DNA of 64,000 nucleotides from Merluccius polli (GCA_030340625.1 JAOPHQ010004277.1:1-64000); one strand, 5' to 3'; shown: positions 10,414 to 22,853, counted from the stretch's first letter. Made by a program: numbers and translations. The notes: generated from the sequence alone by a model not told the origin.

Positions 10414-11446
10414 CTGTACAGGTGTGTAAGTACACGTGTGTAGGTCACTGCAGGTGTATTAGTACAGGTGTGTAGATCAGCACATATGTGTTACTACACG
10501 TGTGTAAGCTGTATAGGTGTGTTGCTACACGTGTGTAAGCTGGTGTTACAGGTGTGTAGATCAGTACAGGTGTATAATCTGTATAGGTGTGTGTACTGGG
10601 AGACACTACAATACCCATAATACCCTGGGCATGGTTATGACATTCATGTTACTTACCTAGTGGGGGAGTGGAGTAAAGGAAATTTTAAATATTTATACAT
10701 ATGAGCCTCCATGTCCACTGTATACAGTGTGTATGCTGTACAGGTGTGTAGATCAGTACGGGTGTGTAAGTTGTACAGGTGTGTAGATCAGTACGGGTGT
10801 GTAAGTTGTACAGGTGTGTAGATCAGTATGGGTGTGTATGCTGTACAGGTGTGTAGATCAGTACAGGTGTGTATGCTGTACAGGTGTGTAGATCAGTACG
10901 GGTGTGTAAGTTGTACAGGTGTGTAGATCAGTACGGGTGTGTATGCTGTACAGGTGTGTATGCTGTACGGGTGTGTATGCTGTACAGGTGTGTAGATCAG
11001 TACAGGTGTGTATGCTGTACAGGTGTGTAGATCAGTACAGGTGTGTATGCTGTACAGGTGTGTAGATCAGTACGGGTGTGTATGCTGTACAGGTGTGTAG
11101 ATCAGTACGGGTGTGTAAGTTGTACAGGTGTGTAGATCAGTATGGGTGTGTAAGTTGTACGGGTGTGTATGCTGTACAGGTGTGTAGATCAGTATGGGTG
11201 TGTATGATGTACAGGTGTGTAGATCAGTACAGGTGTGTAAGTTGTACAGGTGTGTAGATCAGTACGGGTGTGTATGCTGTACAGGTGTGTAGATCAGTAC
11301 AGGTGTGTAATTTGTACAGGTGTGTAGATCAGTACGGGTGTGTAAGTTGTACAGGTGGGTAGATCAGTACGGGTGTGTAAGTTGTACAGGTGGGTAGATC
11401 AGTACGGGTGTGTAAGTTGTACAGGTGTGTAGATCAGTACAGTGTC
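10414..11446. repeat. 17/34-bp minisatellite
   Basis: Tandem GTACAGGTGTGTAGATCA alternates with GTACGGGTGTGTAAGTT or GTGTGTATGCT, giving a basic unit of about 17 bp and a higher-order unit of about 34 bp. It is loose from 10414 to 10735 and dense from 10735 to 11446. A non-repeat spacer lies at about 10590-10720. Confidence 0.9.
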
Positions 11447-11497
11447 AGTGCAAAAAGACAATTAATTAAAAATCAAACTGAACATTATTATACATAT

Positions 11498-12260
11498 GGG
11501 CCCGTATTCACAAAACATTTTATCTTACCACTAGGAGGACTCCTAAATAGCACTAAAAGTTCCTAGCTAAGAGTTTCCTCTTAAAACATATTCACAAAGC
11601 TGCTGAGACCAACTTTTACTAATGAATTGGGAGAACTCTTAAGCTAAGAGAAAGGGCGGGGTTGACCCCGTTGCTATGGATGATGTCATGTCTTTTGGGT
11701 CTCTGTGTGAATTCATGGTAGAAATACTGTAGGAGGTATGTTGTCATATCCAAATAAAGATTAAAATAAACTGTAGGCAAGTAAGTGTCACTGATTTAAC
11801 ATGAAACAAAGAGTAATATAGGCTACTGACATGTCAAGTAAATGTGCAGCTAATTGTCAGCCTCTTACAATTAGCTGCGGGTATCCATATAAGAAGCCTC
11901 GTAATTATCAGACTAATAACCATGGCTGATAGTGAGAGGTGCAAACGAAAACCAAACTGGACGCAAGAACAGCTTTTACTTCTTGCCCAACTTGTGCACG
12001 AAAGGAAAGACATAATTAAAGGAAGATTCGGAGTCGGGATGACTGCAAAGGCCAAAAAAGAAGCGTGGGAAAATATATGCCTGGAAATAAATGCGGTTTG
12101 TAATCTTGCAAACCGCAATCTTGATTACTTCAAACTTTTCACAGATTTAGGAGCTGGTTTTAGCGCTAAAACGCTTTATGAAGTACTCCAACACCAAAAA
12201 TGTAGGAGTCCTAAAATTAGGAACTACTTTTAGCCTTAAGATGTTTTGTGAATACGGCCC
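11498..12260 (+). mobile_element. PIF/Harbinger-type element, deleted, with Myb-like gene remnant
   Basis: The ends GGGCCCGTATTCACAAAACA and TGTTTTGTGAATACGGCCC form an inverted repeat. CTG follows the right end, and ATG (possibly mutated CTG) precedes the left. The interior carries a Myb/SANT-like frame (11922-12233) on the same strand and no DDE transposase. Confidence 0.75.
11922..12233 (+). pseudogene. Harbinger-associated Myb/SANT-like DNA-binding protein, truncated
   Basis: From the ATG at 11922 the frame reads MADSERCKRKPNWTQEQLL, then LAQLVHERKDIIKGRFG and AKKEAWENICLEINAV. This is the trihelix/Myb-like motif of the accessory protein in Harbinger transposons (also seen in NAIF1), which binds the element ends and helps the transposase. 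The conserved pattern ends after about 55 residues; the remainder (NRNLDYFKLF and on) does not continue it, and the stop falls near the element's right end. It is a truncated gene inside a deleted element. Confidence 0.6.
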
Positions 12261-12263
12261 CTG

Positions 12264-12681
12264 AACTCCAAAGATAACCAACCGATGACCTGCTCAATTA
12301 AAATTGCTTGACTTGGTAGGTTAACTTTCGGCCAACAAGTTGTTCATCTTATGTCCCATAAATGTATGTGATAGTACCAGATTCTGGCCACTAGATGGTG
12401 TTGTTACTGCTATTAGGTGAAAAAACAGTGATGAAAAAAGGGAAATGAAAGGGTTTCATTTCAGTAAAGAGGCCAAGGACACTCCTATTGTATTGAGTGG
12501 TCAAGGTTAGGTCTTCAGGATTCTGAAAAAAGTAAATAACCCAGAGCATACCAAGTCACAGCTGTCAATCATGATGTCTCACCCCGGTTTATAGCATCAA
12601 ATAACTAATTAAAACCAAACTTATCAGGAAAATGTATTTGACGTGTACTTTGATGCTTTAGTTTGGCGATCAGACAACTAA
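12264..12681. other. No gene seen
   Basis: Sequence between a Harbinger element and an L2-like LINE with no coding or repeat signal that I recognise. Confidence 0.4.
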
Positions 12682-12912
12682 GTTCAATTCAATTTTATTT
12701 GTATAGCGCCAATTCATAACAGAAGTTATCTCAGGGCACTTTTCAAGTGGAGCAGGTCTAGACCAAACTCCTAATAACATTTACAGAGACCCAACAGTAC
12801 CACCATGAGCAAGCACTTGGCACGGGGGCAAGGAAAAACTGCCTGTTAAAAGGCAGAAACCTTGGACAGACCCTTCGGCTCTAGGTGGGTGGTCATCTGC
12901 CTTGACCAGTTG

Positions 12913-12948
<36 letters not shown>

Positions 12949-15900
12949 ACATCAATACACTAATGAACATGATGAAGACAGCACCAATGATGGGGGACAG
13001 CGAGCAGCAACAACAGTAACTGTATATAACTGGTAACTGATATTAGCAATGGCAGTCAAGCAGGACCATGGAGGCTCCGCCAGGATCCATGAGAACCTGC
13101 GAGACGAGAAAACACAAGAACTCCGGGGAAGAAGTGTTTTAGTAACATGCATTAATGGGACATGAATGTGTGCACAGAGAGAGAGAGCGAGAGAGAGAGA
13201 GAGACCCATGGTGCACCATGGGAAATCCCCCGATAGTCTAGGCCTATAGCAGCATAACTAAGGGATGGTTCAGGACTCACCTGATCCAGCCCTAACTATA
13301 AGCTTTATCAAAGAGGAATGTCTTAAGCCTACTCTTAAATGTGGAGAGGGTGTCTGCCTCCCGAACCACAACTGGAAGCTGGTTCCACTGAAGAGGAGCT
13401 TGGTAACTGAAGGCTCTGGCTCCGGTTCTACTTTTAGAAACTGTAGGAACCACCAGTAGCCCTGCATTCAGAGAACGCAGTGTTCTAGTGGGGTAGTAGG
13501 GTACTATGAGCTCTTTGAGATATGAAGGGTTCTGCCCATGAAGAGCTTTATAGGTGAGGAGGAGGATTTTAAATTCTATTCTAAATTTTACAGGGAGCCA
13601 ATGCAGAGAAGCTAGTACAGGAGAGATGTGATCTCTTTTCCTAGTTCCTGTCAGTACTCGTGCTGCAGCGTTTTGAATTAATTGGAGCGTCTTAATGGAC
13701 TTATTAGGACAACCTGATAATAAAGAGTTGCAGTAATCCAGCCTTGAGGTAACAAATGCATGGATTAGTTTTTCTGCATCTGTCTTTGATAGGATGCGTC
13801 TGATTTTTGTAATATTACGTAAATGAAAAAAGGCAGTCCTAGAGGTCTGCTTTATGTGGGAATTTAATGACAGATCCTGATCAAAGATAACTCCAAGATT
13901 CCTGACAGTGGTGCTAGAGGCCAATGTAATGCCATCTAGAGTAGCTATATCTGTAGACATTGAGTCTCTAAGGTTTTTGGGGCCAAGTACAAGAATTTCG
14001 GTTTTCTCTGAGTTTAACATCAGAAAATTTCAGCTTATCCAGGATTGTATGTCTTTAAGACATGTTTGTAATTTAGATAATTGATTAATTTCATCGGGTT
14101 TGATCGATAGATATAACTGCGTATCATCTGCATAACAATGAAAGTTAATGGAGTGATTTCTAATAATATCGCCTGAAGGGAGCATATATAGAGTAAATAG
14201 TATTGGTCCAAGTACAGAACCTTGTGGAACTCCATGACTAACTGTAGTATTTATTGAAGATTCATCATTCACATGTACAAACTGTGAACGATCTGATAGA
14301 TAGGACCTAAACCAGCTAAGTGCGGTTCCTTTAATGCCAATTTGATGCTCGAGTCTCTGTAAAAGAATATTATGATCAATGGTGTCAAAGGCAGCACTAA
14401 GATCTAATAATACAAGTACAGAGACAAGTCCATTGTCAGAAGCAATCAAAAGGTCATTATTAACTTTAACCAGAGCTGTCTCTGTGCTATGATGAATTCT
14501 AAATCCTGACTGGAAAACCTCGAATAAACTATTGTAGCTATATTGTAACTATAATGTAGAAAGTCACACAATTGTTTGGCGACTACTTTCTCCAGAATCT
14601 TAGACAGAAAGGGGAGATTAGAAATCGGTCTATAGTTGGCTAAAACCCCTGGGTCAAGAGTGGGCTTTTTAAGAAGGGGTTTAATTACAGCTACTTTAAA
14701 GGACTGTGGTACATATCCTGATAATAAAGAAAGATTAATGATTTCCAGTAAAGAAGTGCCAATTAAGGGTACAATTTCTTTAAGCAGCCTAGTTGGGATG
14801 GGGTCTAACAGACAGGTTGATGACTTCAATGAAGAAATTATAGAAGTTAACGGATGAAGACTGACAGCAGAGAAACACTCCAAATACACATCTAAGGTTG
14901 CACCAGTCAAAGTGTCTGATGTTGGAGAGCCTGCGATACCTATTGAGGGCATTTGGTGACTAATTTTCTCTCTAATAGTAATAATTTTATTATAAAAGAA
15001 GTTCATGAAGTCATTGCTACTTAAGTTGATGGGGATACATGGCTCAATAGAGCTGTGACTCTCTGTCAGCCTGGCTACAGTGCTGAAGAGGAACCTGGGG
15101 TTGTTCTTATTTTCTTCTATTAGTGCTGAGTAAAAGGCTCCTCTGGCATTACGGAGGGCCTTTCTATAATTTTTAAGATTATTTTGCCATATTAAGCGAT
15201 TTTCTAATAAATTGGAAGCGCACCATTTCCTTTCTGATTTCCTTGTTTCTTGTTTTAATTGACGAGTTTGTTGGTTGTACCACGGTGCTAGTTTCCTATG
15301 TTTTATTATTTTCTGTTTTCTAGGAGCGATAGAATCTAATGTTGATTGTAGAGAGCCTGCAGCACTATTAACAAGATTATCAATTTGGGAGTGACTAAAG
15401 TTAATATAGGACTCTGTTATATTCAGATATGGCATTGAATTAAACACTGATGCAATCTCCTCCTTAAACTTAGCTACAGCACTGTCAGATAGACATCTGC
15501 TGTAGGAAGTTTTGCTTAATGGCTTATAGTCAAATAATAGAAATTCAAAAGTTATTAAATAATGGTCAGATAGGAGAGGATTATGTGGAAAAACTATTAA
15601 ATGTTCAATATCCATGCCATATGATAGAACAAGGTCAAGAGTGTGATTAAAACAATGGGTTGGTTTATTTACACTCTGACAGAAGCCAATTGAGTCTATT
15701 AATGAGGTAAATGCGTTACTAAGGCTGTCATTTGTAACATCCACATGGACATTAAAATCACCTACAATAATTACTTTATCTGATTTAAGAACTAAACTTG
15801 ATAGAAACTCTGAGAATTCAGATATAAAATCAGAGTACGGTCCAGGAGCGCGGTACACTATAACAAATAGGACTGGCTGCAGTGTTTTCCAGTTTGGGTG

Positions 15901-16402
15901 AGAAAGACTAAGAACAATGCTTTCAAATGAATTATAATTTAGTTTTGGTTTAGGGTCCATTAAAACCCTTGAATCATATATAGCTGCTACTCCACCTCCT
16001 CGGCCTGTGCCTCGGGGAATGTGAGTATTAATGACTGGGGGGGGTGGATTCATTTAGGCTAACATAATCCTCATGGGACAACCAGGTCTCAGTAAGACAA
16101 AGCAAATCAATATCATAATCTGATATTAATTCATTCACTAAAACAGCTTTGGATGACAGAGACCTGATATTTAACAGTCCACATTTCATTCTTTTATTTT
16201 GTGCTACTGAGGAGTTGGTTTTCATTTTTATTAGGTTTTCATGGTTAACGCCTCTTGTTTTTATTTCTTTACATAATGTAGGCGGTCGGGGGACAGACAC
16301 AGTCTCTATGGGGTGGTGGGTGGGGGACTGTACTAGAGGAAGCGCAGAGAAGTGTGTTAAACAGCAACTCTGCTTCCTGGCCCCAACTCTGGACTGTCAG
16401 GT
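12682..16402 (-). mobile_element. L2-like LINE, near full length, degenerate
   Basis: On the minus strand the order is endonuclease (about 16300-15600), connector, reverse transcriptase (about 14800-13800), C-terminal region, a 3' UTR with two GA microsatellites (about 12916-12947, 13175-13203), and an L2-type tail (AAAATTGAATTGAACT) at 12682. The 5' boundary near 16402 is approximate. The same 3' end recurs at 10236-10413. Confidence 0.85.
13292..16300 (-). pseudogene. LINE endonuclease/reverse transcriptase ORF2, four frame-shifted pieces
   Basis: The pieces in coding order are 16300-16028 (endonuclease start, LLNIRSLSSKAVLVNE and CLTETWLSHEDY), 16053-14446 (endonuclease IVGDFNVHVD, LLSDHYLI; then RT start YRPISNLPFLSKILEK), 14449-14030 (RT core LDLSAAFDTIDHNILLQRL, GVPQGSVLGPILFTLY, catalytic CYADDTQL) and 14020-13292 (thumb and C-terminal region, LHWLPVKFRIEFKILLLTYK). 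The frame breaks once in a poly-G run near 16040, again around 14500, and between 14030 and 14020. The enzyme nicks target DNA and copies its own RNA; this copy cannot make it in one piece. Confidence 0.85.
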
Positions 16403-16577
16403 TTTAGAAGTTGTAACCATTTTGACCTATAGGCACATTGACTTTTTTCAAATTGATTCTGGGACCCCGAAAGACTCCTTTTCCCTTAATATTTCAGAAT
16501 GGCCAAATTGTGACTACAAATTCTGAATCAACATGAATGTTCACGTACTTTAGATTTGAAAGGAAAAATAGATTCCA

Positions 16578-18345
16578 GGGGCCTCATGTACAAAGCTTGC
16601 TTACGCACACAAAAGCTGCGTAAGCCACTTCTCACGCAAACGTTCGGATGTACAAAGACTGACTTGACGTGAAAAAGTGCGGTTCTCCACGCAAACTAAA
16701 TGCCTTGCTTACGCACATTTCTGCTGCATTTTGTCAGTTGGCGGCACATAGAGGCAATGCAGCGCAACAACATTAAGCTACGCGATCACGAGTCATGAAG
16801 TAATATTGCAGTATGGGGCTAGTTAAAAGTGGATTTGTACGTCGGGCTGCACTTCAATCATGCGTTATTGTTGTCGAGAGGCATAATGTGACACTGTTGT
16901 AGATATTAGGCTAAACTTAAACAGACACATACAATTAAATTGTCAATATTGGAATTAAAAGTAAATTAAAAGGAAGCCCAAGCTATATTATTTTCAGTGA
17001 CGACTTGTTTATTAAACGTTACATATTTTCAGGGCCACGCATGACATCTGGCCTAATGGATCTCTCTCCACGCATTTGTCGTGAAATTCTTGACTGCAAT
17101 ATCATTATTTGATGTTGCGTGGAGTAAGCACAAGCCATTGTTACTTAACATCAATCCATCAATGAACCAGTCGGACAATTTCTAATTATGTACATATTAT
17201 TGACACCTTGGGTGTATGGGGACAACCTATCGTCAGCATGCATCCAAATTAATGAGAATATAAAAGCACGCGCAAAATGTTGCAATAATCGAGAGGTTGA
17301 CAATGGCAGTCTTGGCCTTGTTAGAAGATATTGCGAATGGTCGCATTCGAAATGAACGGGTGTCACGATGATGACTGGCTTATCAGCCGATTCAGATTTC
17401 CAAAAGCTATATCCTCTTGGAAATCTACTGAGTTGGGCCCGGGTTTGGAGAGGCAGACAGCGAGGAGTCACGCATTGCCAGTTCCAATACAAGTCCTGAC
17501 TACGCTTGGTTTTCTAGCAAACTGGATCATTCCAGAGGGAATTGGCTGACCGGTCAGGAATGAGTCAGGGAGCTCTGAGCCGCGCCATTGCGGCTGTTTT
17601 AAATGGGATCATCCGCATCTCAGCCAGGTATATACGGTTATGATGCAGTAAACCAAGCACACATCAAAGCGCAATTTGCAGAGATAGCCGATTTTCCCAA
17701 TGTAATCGGAGCGATCGACTGCACACACATTGCAATAAAGACGCCATCTGAAGGGGAATATGCGTACGTGAATAGGAAACACTTTCATTCCTTAAACGTG
17801 CAAATAATCTTTGATGCCCAAATGCGCCTTACGAATATCGTGGCAAGGTGGCCTGGGTCAACCCATGATTCATTCGTCCTGACTAACAGCTCGGTTGGGA
17901 ATAGGTTTCGAACTCGGCAGCAGTTAATAGCAAGAATATAAAAAAGGTAAACGGAGACAACATTCATTTTAACTAGTTATTTTAATGTTTCATTAATGTC
18001 TTTTAAGGCCCCAGTTATTTGTTGCAGCAGGTTGGAATTAATATCATTAATGCCCTTGATTCTCTTCCTTTCTCCATTATCTCCTTTCTCCTAACAAGCG
18101 CACTACTGCAGGCCTATTTATACTAATTAGCATATTAAATGAGGGAGGAGACAGGGCGGAGAGTCGGGCTCGTGCACGTGCGCTCAATTTCACGTCAATT
18201 GGGATGTACAAAGAGAATCTGCGCGAAATTGTGCTTACGCAAGGATTGATACATCCGGATTTATTTGTGCGCAGCAGCTTTCCAGATTTGGGCGTCCGCA
18301 AAGTTTTAGTAAGAAATCCACGCAAGTCTTAGTACATGAGGCCCC
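16578..18345 (+). mobile_element. PIF/Harbinger transposon with CAG target duplication
   Basis: The inverted ends GGGGCCTCATGTAC and GTACATGAGGCCCC can be read with a 3-bp duplication CAG on both sides (CAG-GGGCCTC and GAGGCCC-CAG). Sub-terminal sequence repeats TTACGCACA and CGCAAGTC-like motifs. It contains a broken Harbinger transposase. Confidence 0.85.
17303..17941 (+). pseudogene. Harbinger (HARBI1-like) transposase, frame-shifted
   Basis: The ATG at 17303 begins MAVLALLEDIANGRIRNERV. After a frameshift near 17362 the frame reads HDDDWLISRFRFPKAI and RSHALPVPIQVLTTLGFLA. After another break near 17549 the catalytic part continues at 17603-17941: FPNVIGAIDCTHIAIKTPS, YVNRKHFHSLNVQIIFDA, RWPGSTHDSFVL. 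The D in GAIDCTHI and the D in IIFDAQ fit the DDE catalytic core of PIF/Harbinger nucleases. The C-terminal third with the last acidic residue is missing. It resembles the cellular gene HARBI1 but is clearly a transposon relic. Confidence 0.85.
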
Positions 18346-18415
18346 AGGTGATGGTTGTGGCTGCCCATTGCCATGGCAACTTGGCACACAAAGGTTTTAT
18401 ACCATGGCCCTCCAT

Positions 18416-19619
18416 TAGGGTGCATCAGTTGCCCCCTAAAATAGAAATACTTGTCTGATCTTAATGCAGTTTCACACTGATGTTCCTTTTCAACTAGAAA
18501 GAGACCCTGTGAAATTTAAAAAAGATCGAGCAATCTCTAGGGGTGACAACATCGTTGTACAATTTGTGCATCTGTATTATACAGAAAATGGGAAGAAAAT
18601 GGGAAAATCAAGTAGACTGATGACAATACATACAATCTCTTCTTTATTAGCAGGCTTGGAACCTATAGGCTGCAGAGGAACACCTGCTCTGCCATATATC
18701 TCCTCAATCTGTGGATACAGCATATTTGCTATTTGATAGTGAGATTGGCTTCCACTCTCTGTAGTTGATGATGAAAGATATTTCATTGCACGCAGGATCA
18801 TCCTTAAAGTGGGTAATTTAGTTCTGGGAAGATGCAAGTCATCTGCAGACACTGCAGGTCCTAGACCATACAGTTGTGATGAAGCTCTTGTTTTAGAAGC
18901 CATTACCTTCAGACTGCAGAGCTCATGACATGCACCAGTTGGATCTTGTTGAGATTGAGAGTCCTACAACCTCTGAACTGCTCCAAGCCTTTGCCTGGGA
19001 GACTCTTACTAACTCACTTAGGACCTCTCTTTCCCTGTCTCTGAGGACTCAACTCATGCAGCACAGTTTGATCTCTCAGCATACTAAGCTGTGTATTAGT
19101 ATATTAGGCAATTTGATGTCAGCCAGCTTTCTAAATCTCTGCCAGCTGAGTGGTTATCATCAGTTGACTACTGATACTGTTTAATTTTTGGTTATAGTAT
19201 TTTTCAGAAACACAGTGTTGAATAATATTACAGTTGATATTTTAGTGATACTGAATTACTGATGTTTCAAGCCCAACTTTTGCGAAAAAAGCACATTTTT
19301 GGTCTGTTTCGGCCAATTTCTCAGCCAATTGCAATTTTGTTTTATAGATAACTAGTTTTGCAGATAGCTGAGTACATTGTCTATTAAAACATACCCATGG
19401 CAGCTCTTTAGCCCTAAAATTGTCATGATTATTGGCAGTATGGGAAACGCTGGCGCTATTTTCAATTCATTAATATGGTAAAACTTCAGGCTGATGTTGC
19501 CACCCCTAAATATTAATATATGGCAAAAGTATTTAACAGGGCACATTTTTGTATGAAAAGGAACACTTCACTAAAACTGCATTCAATTCTGAGAAAGTTG
19601 GGGCAACTGATGCACCCTA
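18416..19619. mobile_element. DNA element with 8-bp TSD (hAT-like), TAGGGTGCATCAG ends
   Basis: Ends TAGGGTGCATCAGTTGCCCC and GGGGCAACTGATGCACCCTA are perfect 20-bp inverted repeats. They are flanked by an exact 8-bp duplication CCCTCCAT (18408-18415, 19620-19627). Eight bases fit hAT (or P-type) transposases. The interior has an unassigned minus-strand frame (18577-18903). Confidence 0.85.
18577..18903 (-). CDS. Unrecognised frame inside a DNA element
   Basis: A 108-codon frame begins MASKTRASSQLYGLGPAV, continues with RTKLPTLRMILRAMKYLS and QIANMLYPQIEEIYGRAG, and ends in a hydrophobic tail. I do not recognise a domain. The composition (charged, with a LPTLR..LR segment) looks protein-like rather than random, and it sits wholly inside an inverted-repeat element, so it is probably the first part of an element-encoded gene truncated by internal deletion. 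Function unknown. Confidence 0.3.
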   Translation of the reverse strand: MASKTRASSQLYGLGPAVSADDLHLPRTKLPTLRMILRAMKYLSSSTTESGSQSHYQIANMLYPQIEEIYGRAGVPLQPIGSKPANKEEIVCIVISLLDFPIFFPFSV

Positions 19620-19689
19620 CCCTCCATTGACCCAAATATGAGCAAAATCTGAGAGGGTGTGGTTCCAACCATTGGTGGTTCCAAACATT

Positions 19690-20147
19690 TCTGACTAATA
19701 CAAAACACAATGATCCAATTCAATATTCTGCATTGTATTAACTTTACCCCATATACAGTGCATCAGTTTTATTATAATACCTCTTACTTTTGGAAATAAC
19801 TTTAATATAACCTCCTTTGATTTATAATTAATACTTTTTTGCAATATGTTGGCCTTTTTCACTGCTACAGCACACTGCCTAGATCCTGTTACGCTTTGCT
19901 CAGTTATTACTCCCAAGTCTTTTTCAAATTGAACACATCCTAAATTTGTTCCTCCCATGAAGTAGTCTTGTCTAACGTTATTTCCCACATGCAGGACTTT
20001 ACATTTAGCTGCACTGAATGTCATCTGCCAGGTGTCTGCCCAATTCTGGATTCTGTTTGGGTCTTCCAGTATAACCGCTGACCTTAGGCGATTTTTAAAG
20101 CGATTTAGAGTTTTAGACAAATATAATGTCAGACAAAGAGAGCACAC
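19690..20147 (-). pseudogene. CR1-like LINE reverse transcriptase fragment
   Basis: The minus frame contains RIQNWADTWQMTFSAAKCKV, HVGNNVRQDYFMGGTNLG and EKDLGVI, then QCAVAVKKANILQKS. This is the region after the catalytic box of CR1/Jockey-type reverse transcriptases. The catalytic core is missing. Upstream of about 20085 the sequence switches to a non-LINE segment also found next to the same LINE piece at about 48200. Confidence 0.7.
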
Positions 20148-20320
20148 CTATTGGCTGTTGACAGTGTAGGCTTACAAATTGCGTCTATCATCACTCACCT
20201 TTTGAGCAAGACTAAAGAATTGCGATAATATTAAAAATGTTTGATTTTCCCACAAATAAATACTTTAAATCGTTTAAATTTTGGGCCCTGAATCTATAAT
20301 CTATGAAAGTTTAACTTTGT
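20148..20320. other. Non-LINE segment shared with 48380-48500 (inverted)
   Basis: The stretch with TATTGGCTGTTGACAGTGTA and GCGTCTATCATCACTCACC recurs in reverse orientation at about 48400-48500 (ACACTGTTAACAGCCAATAG). It is probably an unnamed repeat. No coding signal. Confidence 0.5.
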
Positions 20321-20321
20321 T

Positions 20322-21545
20322 TAGTTTTATTTGTCCAGATGAGGAAATTTGTTTTCACAGACTGCACAATGAAGAAAAAATACATACATCACAAGACAGA
20401 CAACACAACAACATCCACAGCACCAGTGACAACATACAGTACATGATGACACAGTGAAAACAGCAGACAGACTGATCAGCGGGGCCTGCTGTTCAGGGCC
20501 GCTATAGCTGCAGGGATCAGGCTTTTTCCCAGACGAGCCCTCCTGAATTTGAGGGTTCTGTATCTTCGTCCTGAGGGTAGTGGGGTGATGTATTTGTGCA
20601 GTGGGTGAGTGGTGTCTTGGACTATGGAGTTTGCTAGGCGGTTGATGGATTTTTCATTTAGTTCTGTGAGGTTGGGTGTGGGGAGACCAATGATTTTAGC
20701 AGCTGTGTTTGTGATGCGTGTGAGTTTGGCCCGATTTGTAACAGAAAGCATGGTGAAGAAGCATGTGGAACAGTACAGAAGGATGGGTTGAATAATGCTT
20801 TGGTAGAGTAATAACAGGAGGTGAGGTGCAACGTATAGTCCTTTGAGTTTGCGGATGGCTGACAGTCTTTGTTGGCTTCTTTTTTGGATGTCCGTGGTGT
20901 GCTGATTAAAGGTGAGTTTGTTGTCCAGAGTTATTCCCAGGTATTTGAAAGTGTCCACTGTCTCGACTGTTTGGGTGTTTATGGTGGTGGGGTGCTGGGG
21001 TGGGGGGGGGCTGAACAGTAATTCCTTTGTTTTATTGACATTGATTTGGAGATGGTTGTCTGCACACCATTTGGTGAAATGGGTGACTGTGTTGTGATAG
21101 TCCAAAATGGATTGGTTGTCTGAGAGAAGTGCAAGGATAGCTGTGTCGTCAGAGTATTTGAGATATGATGTGGTGGGTGAAATGCTAAGACAGTCATTGG
21201 TGTAAAGAGTGTACAGGAAAGGGCTCAACACACATCCCTGTGGGACCCCGGTGTTGATGGTGAGTACAGGGGATGTGGTTGAGCCCACCCTTACTGCTTG
21301 CAGTCTGTCGGTCAGGAAGTTGTGGATGAGGTGGATCAGATGAGGGGGGATGTTGAAGTGGTGTAGCTTCCGGATCAGCAGGTGTTTCTGTAGGGAGTCG
21401 AAGGCGGAGCTGAAGTCCACGAAAAGGATCCTGGCGAAGTTGCCTGGGGAGTCCAGGTGCTGGAGGAGGAGGTGCAGCAGGCAGGCCACAGCGTCCTCTG
21501 TGCCTCTTTTTGCCTTGTAGGCAAATTGGAGGGAGTCCAGGTGTA
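20322..21545 (-). pseudogene. Rex1-like LINE B, 3' half (reverse transcriptase)
   Basis: The minus frame ending at 20476 reads LDSLQFAYKAKRGTEDAVA, ILFVDFSSAFDSLQKHLL, GVPQGCVLSPFLYTLYTND, the catalytic YSDDTAIL, FKYLGITLDNKLTF and LPSGRRYRTLKFRRARLGKS, a Rex1-type reverse transcriptase C-terminal half that is open to its stop. Its 3' UTR ends near 20322. The matching N-terminal half lies at 25966-27067: LINE A was inserted between them. The first about 35 residues of the open frame upstream of LDSLQFA come from LINE A's 3' end. Confidence 0.8.
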
Positions 21546-21741
21546 GGGTGACAAGTGGGAGAGATGAGATGAGAGATGAGATGAGATATACTTTATTGTC
21601 CCACAAGGGGAAATTTGTCTTGGGCAAGGTGCACATACCCAACATCAACGTTTTTGAAACATACAAAGACAATACAAAAATAGCAACATTGTACAGTCAT
21701 AAGAAGCATAAACAGCCCAAACAAGAGGATAAGACGCCGTA

Positions 21742-21919
21742 TCAGTAAAATACAATAAATAAATACATTAAGACCAAGAATAAGCAATAGATAAAGTGCT
21801 TAAACACCTAGCAAAAGGCGGGACCAGAGGTCAGTAAAATACAATAAATAAATACATTAAGACCAAGAATAAGCAATAGATAAAGTGCTTAAACACCTAG
21901 CAAAAGGCGGGACCAGAGG
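21742..21919. repeat. 89-bp tandem duplication in LINE A 3' UTR
   Basis: The block beginning AGTAAAATACAATAAATAAA and ending GCGGGACCAGAGGTC occurs twice back to back, essentially identical, so the duplication is recent. Confidence 0.9.
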
Positions 21920-22101
21920 TCAAAAAGAGAACTAACTAGAACTCTGAACCACTTTCTTATCATTTAAGAGTGCAACAGAGGTAGGAAGGAAAGATAATTT
22001 GAATCGGTTGCTCTTGCGACGACACATTCTGTAGCGTCTACCAGAAGGTAATAACTCATATTCAGAATAAAGAATATGGGAAGGATCAGACAGCACTCTA
22101 T

Positions 22102-22853
22102 TAGTGATGGCTCGTTCGCGGACGAACTAGTTCGAACGAACGACTCTTTAAAGTGAACGAAGTGACCTCGTTCGCCACTCTCGTTCGTCTCGTTCGCTGA
22201 GTCTCTGACGCGCTGCTGATTCGCGGCGCTGATTCGCGAGTCGTTCTGACTGTGATTGACTCGAGGACTGAGACGTCACGACTCACGAGAGCCAGCCAAT
22301 CGTATTTAAATATCAGTGAAATGGTAAATACATGCTGTCTTTGTATTTTCTGTGTCATGTGCCAGATTAATAATACATTTGAATGTCTCGTCAATCTGTC
22401 TCGTTCTTTCATGCTTCCTTCTCACGCACGCGAGCCGGCCGGGACCCCCACCTTGGTGGATCTTGGTCTTGAGTGGGGGTGGCCAATGGCCATCTTCACA
22501 ATAGTAAATAAAATATGCCCAGAATAAACACAACTGTACATCATTAACTTTAAAACTCATCATTGCTAAATCAAGTCTATTATCTTGCTGATATATTAAA
22601 CATCCAATACGCCCCCCCCCCCCCCCACACACACACACACACACACACACATCCCGCTGCGTTTGGTGTGTCTAACTTTACCAAGTCTATTATCTTGCTG
22701 ATATATTAAACATCCAATAATCTACTACGCCCCCCCCACACACACACACGCTACCGGAAACACGACTGAACGAACGAACGAACGAACGACTCTTCATGGC
22801 GAACTGAACGACGCGAACTGATTCGCGCAAACGAACGAGGAAATCCACCACTA
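22102..22853. mobile_element. hAT-type non-autonomous element inside LINE A (752 bp)
   Basis: Ends TAGTGATGGCTCGTTCGCG and CACCACTA (with AACGAACGAGG just inside) are flanked by an exact 8-bp duplication CACTCTAT (22094-22101, 22854-22861). Removing it and one duplication rejoins the LINE frame (LSLANRV to the LPSGRRYRMCRR segment). Internally a stretch with CAAGTCTATTATCTTGCTGA occurs twice (about 22573 and 22682), each followed by poly-C and CA. Confidence 0.9.

Noticed and set aside
10414..11446. CRISPR-like regularly spaced repeats
   Set aside because: Units are contiguous, variable minisatellite copies without unique spacers; the genome is eukaryotic.
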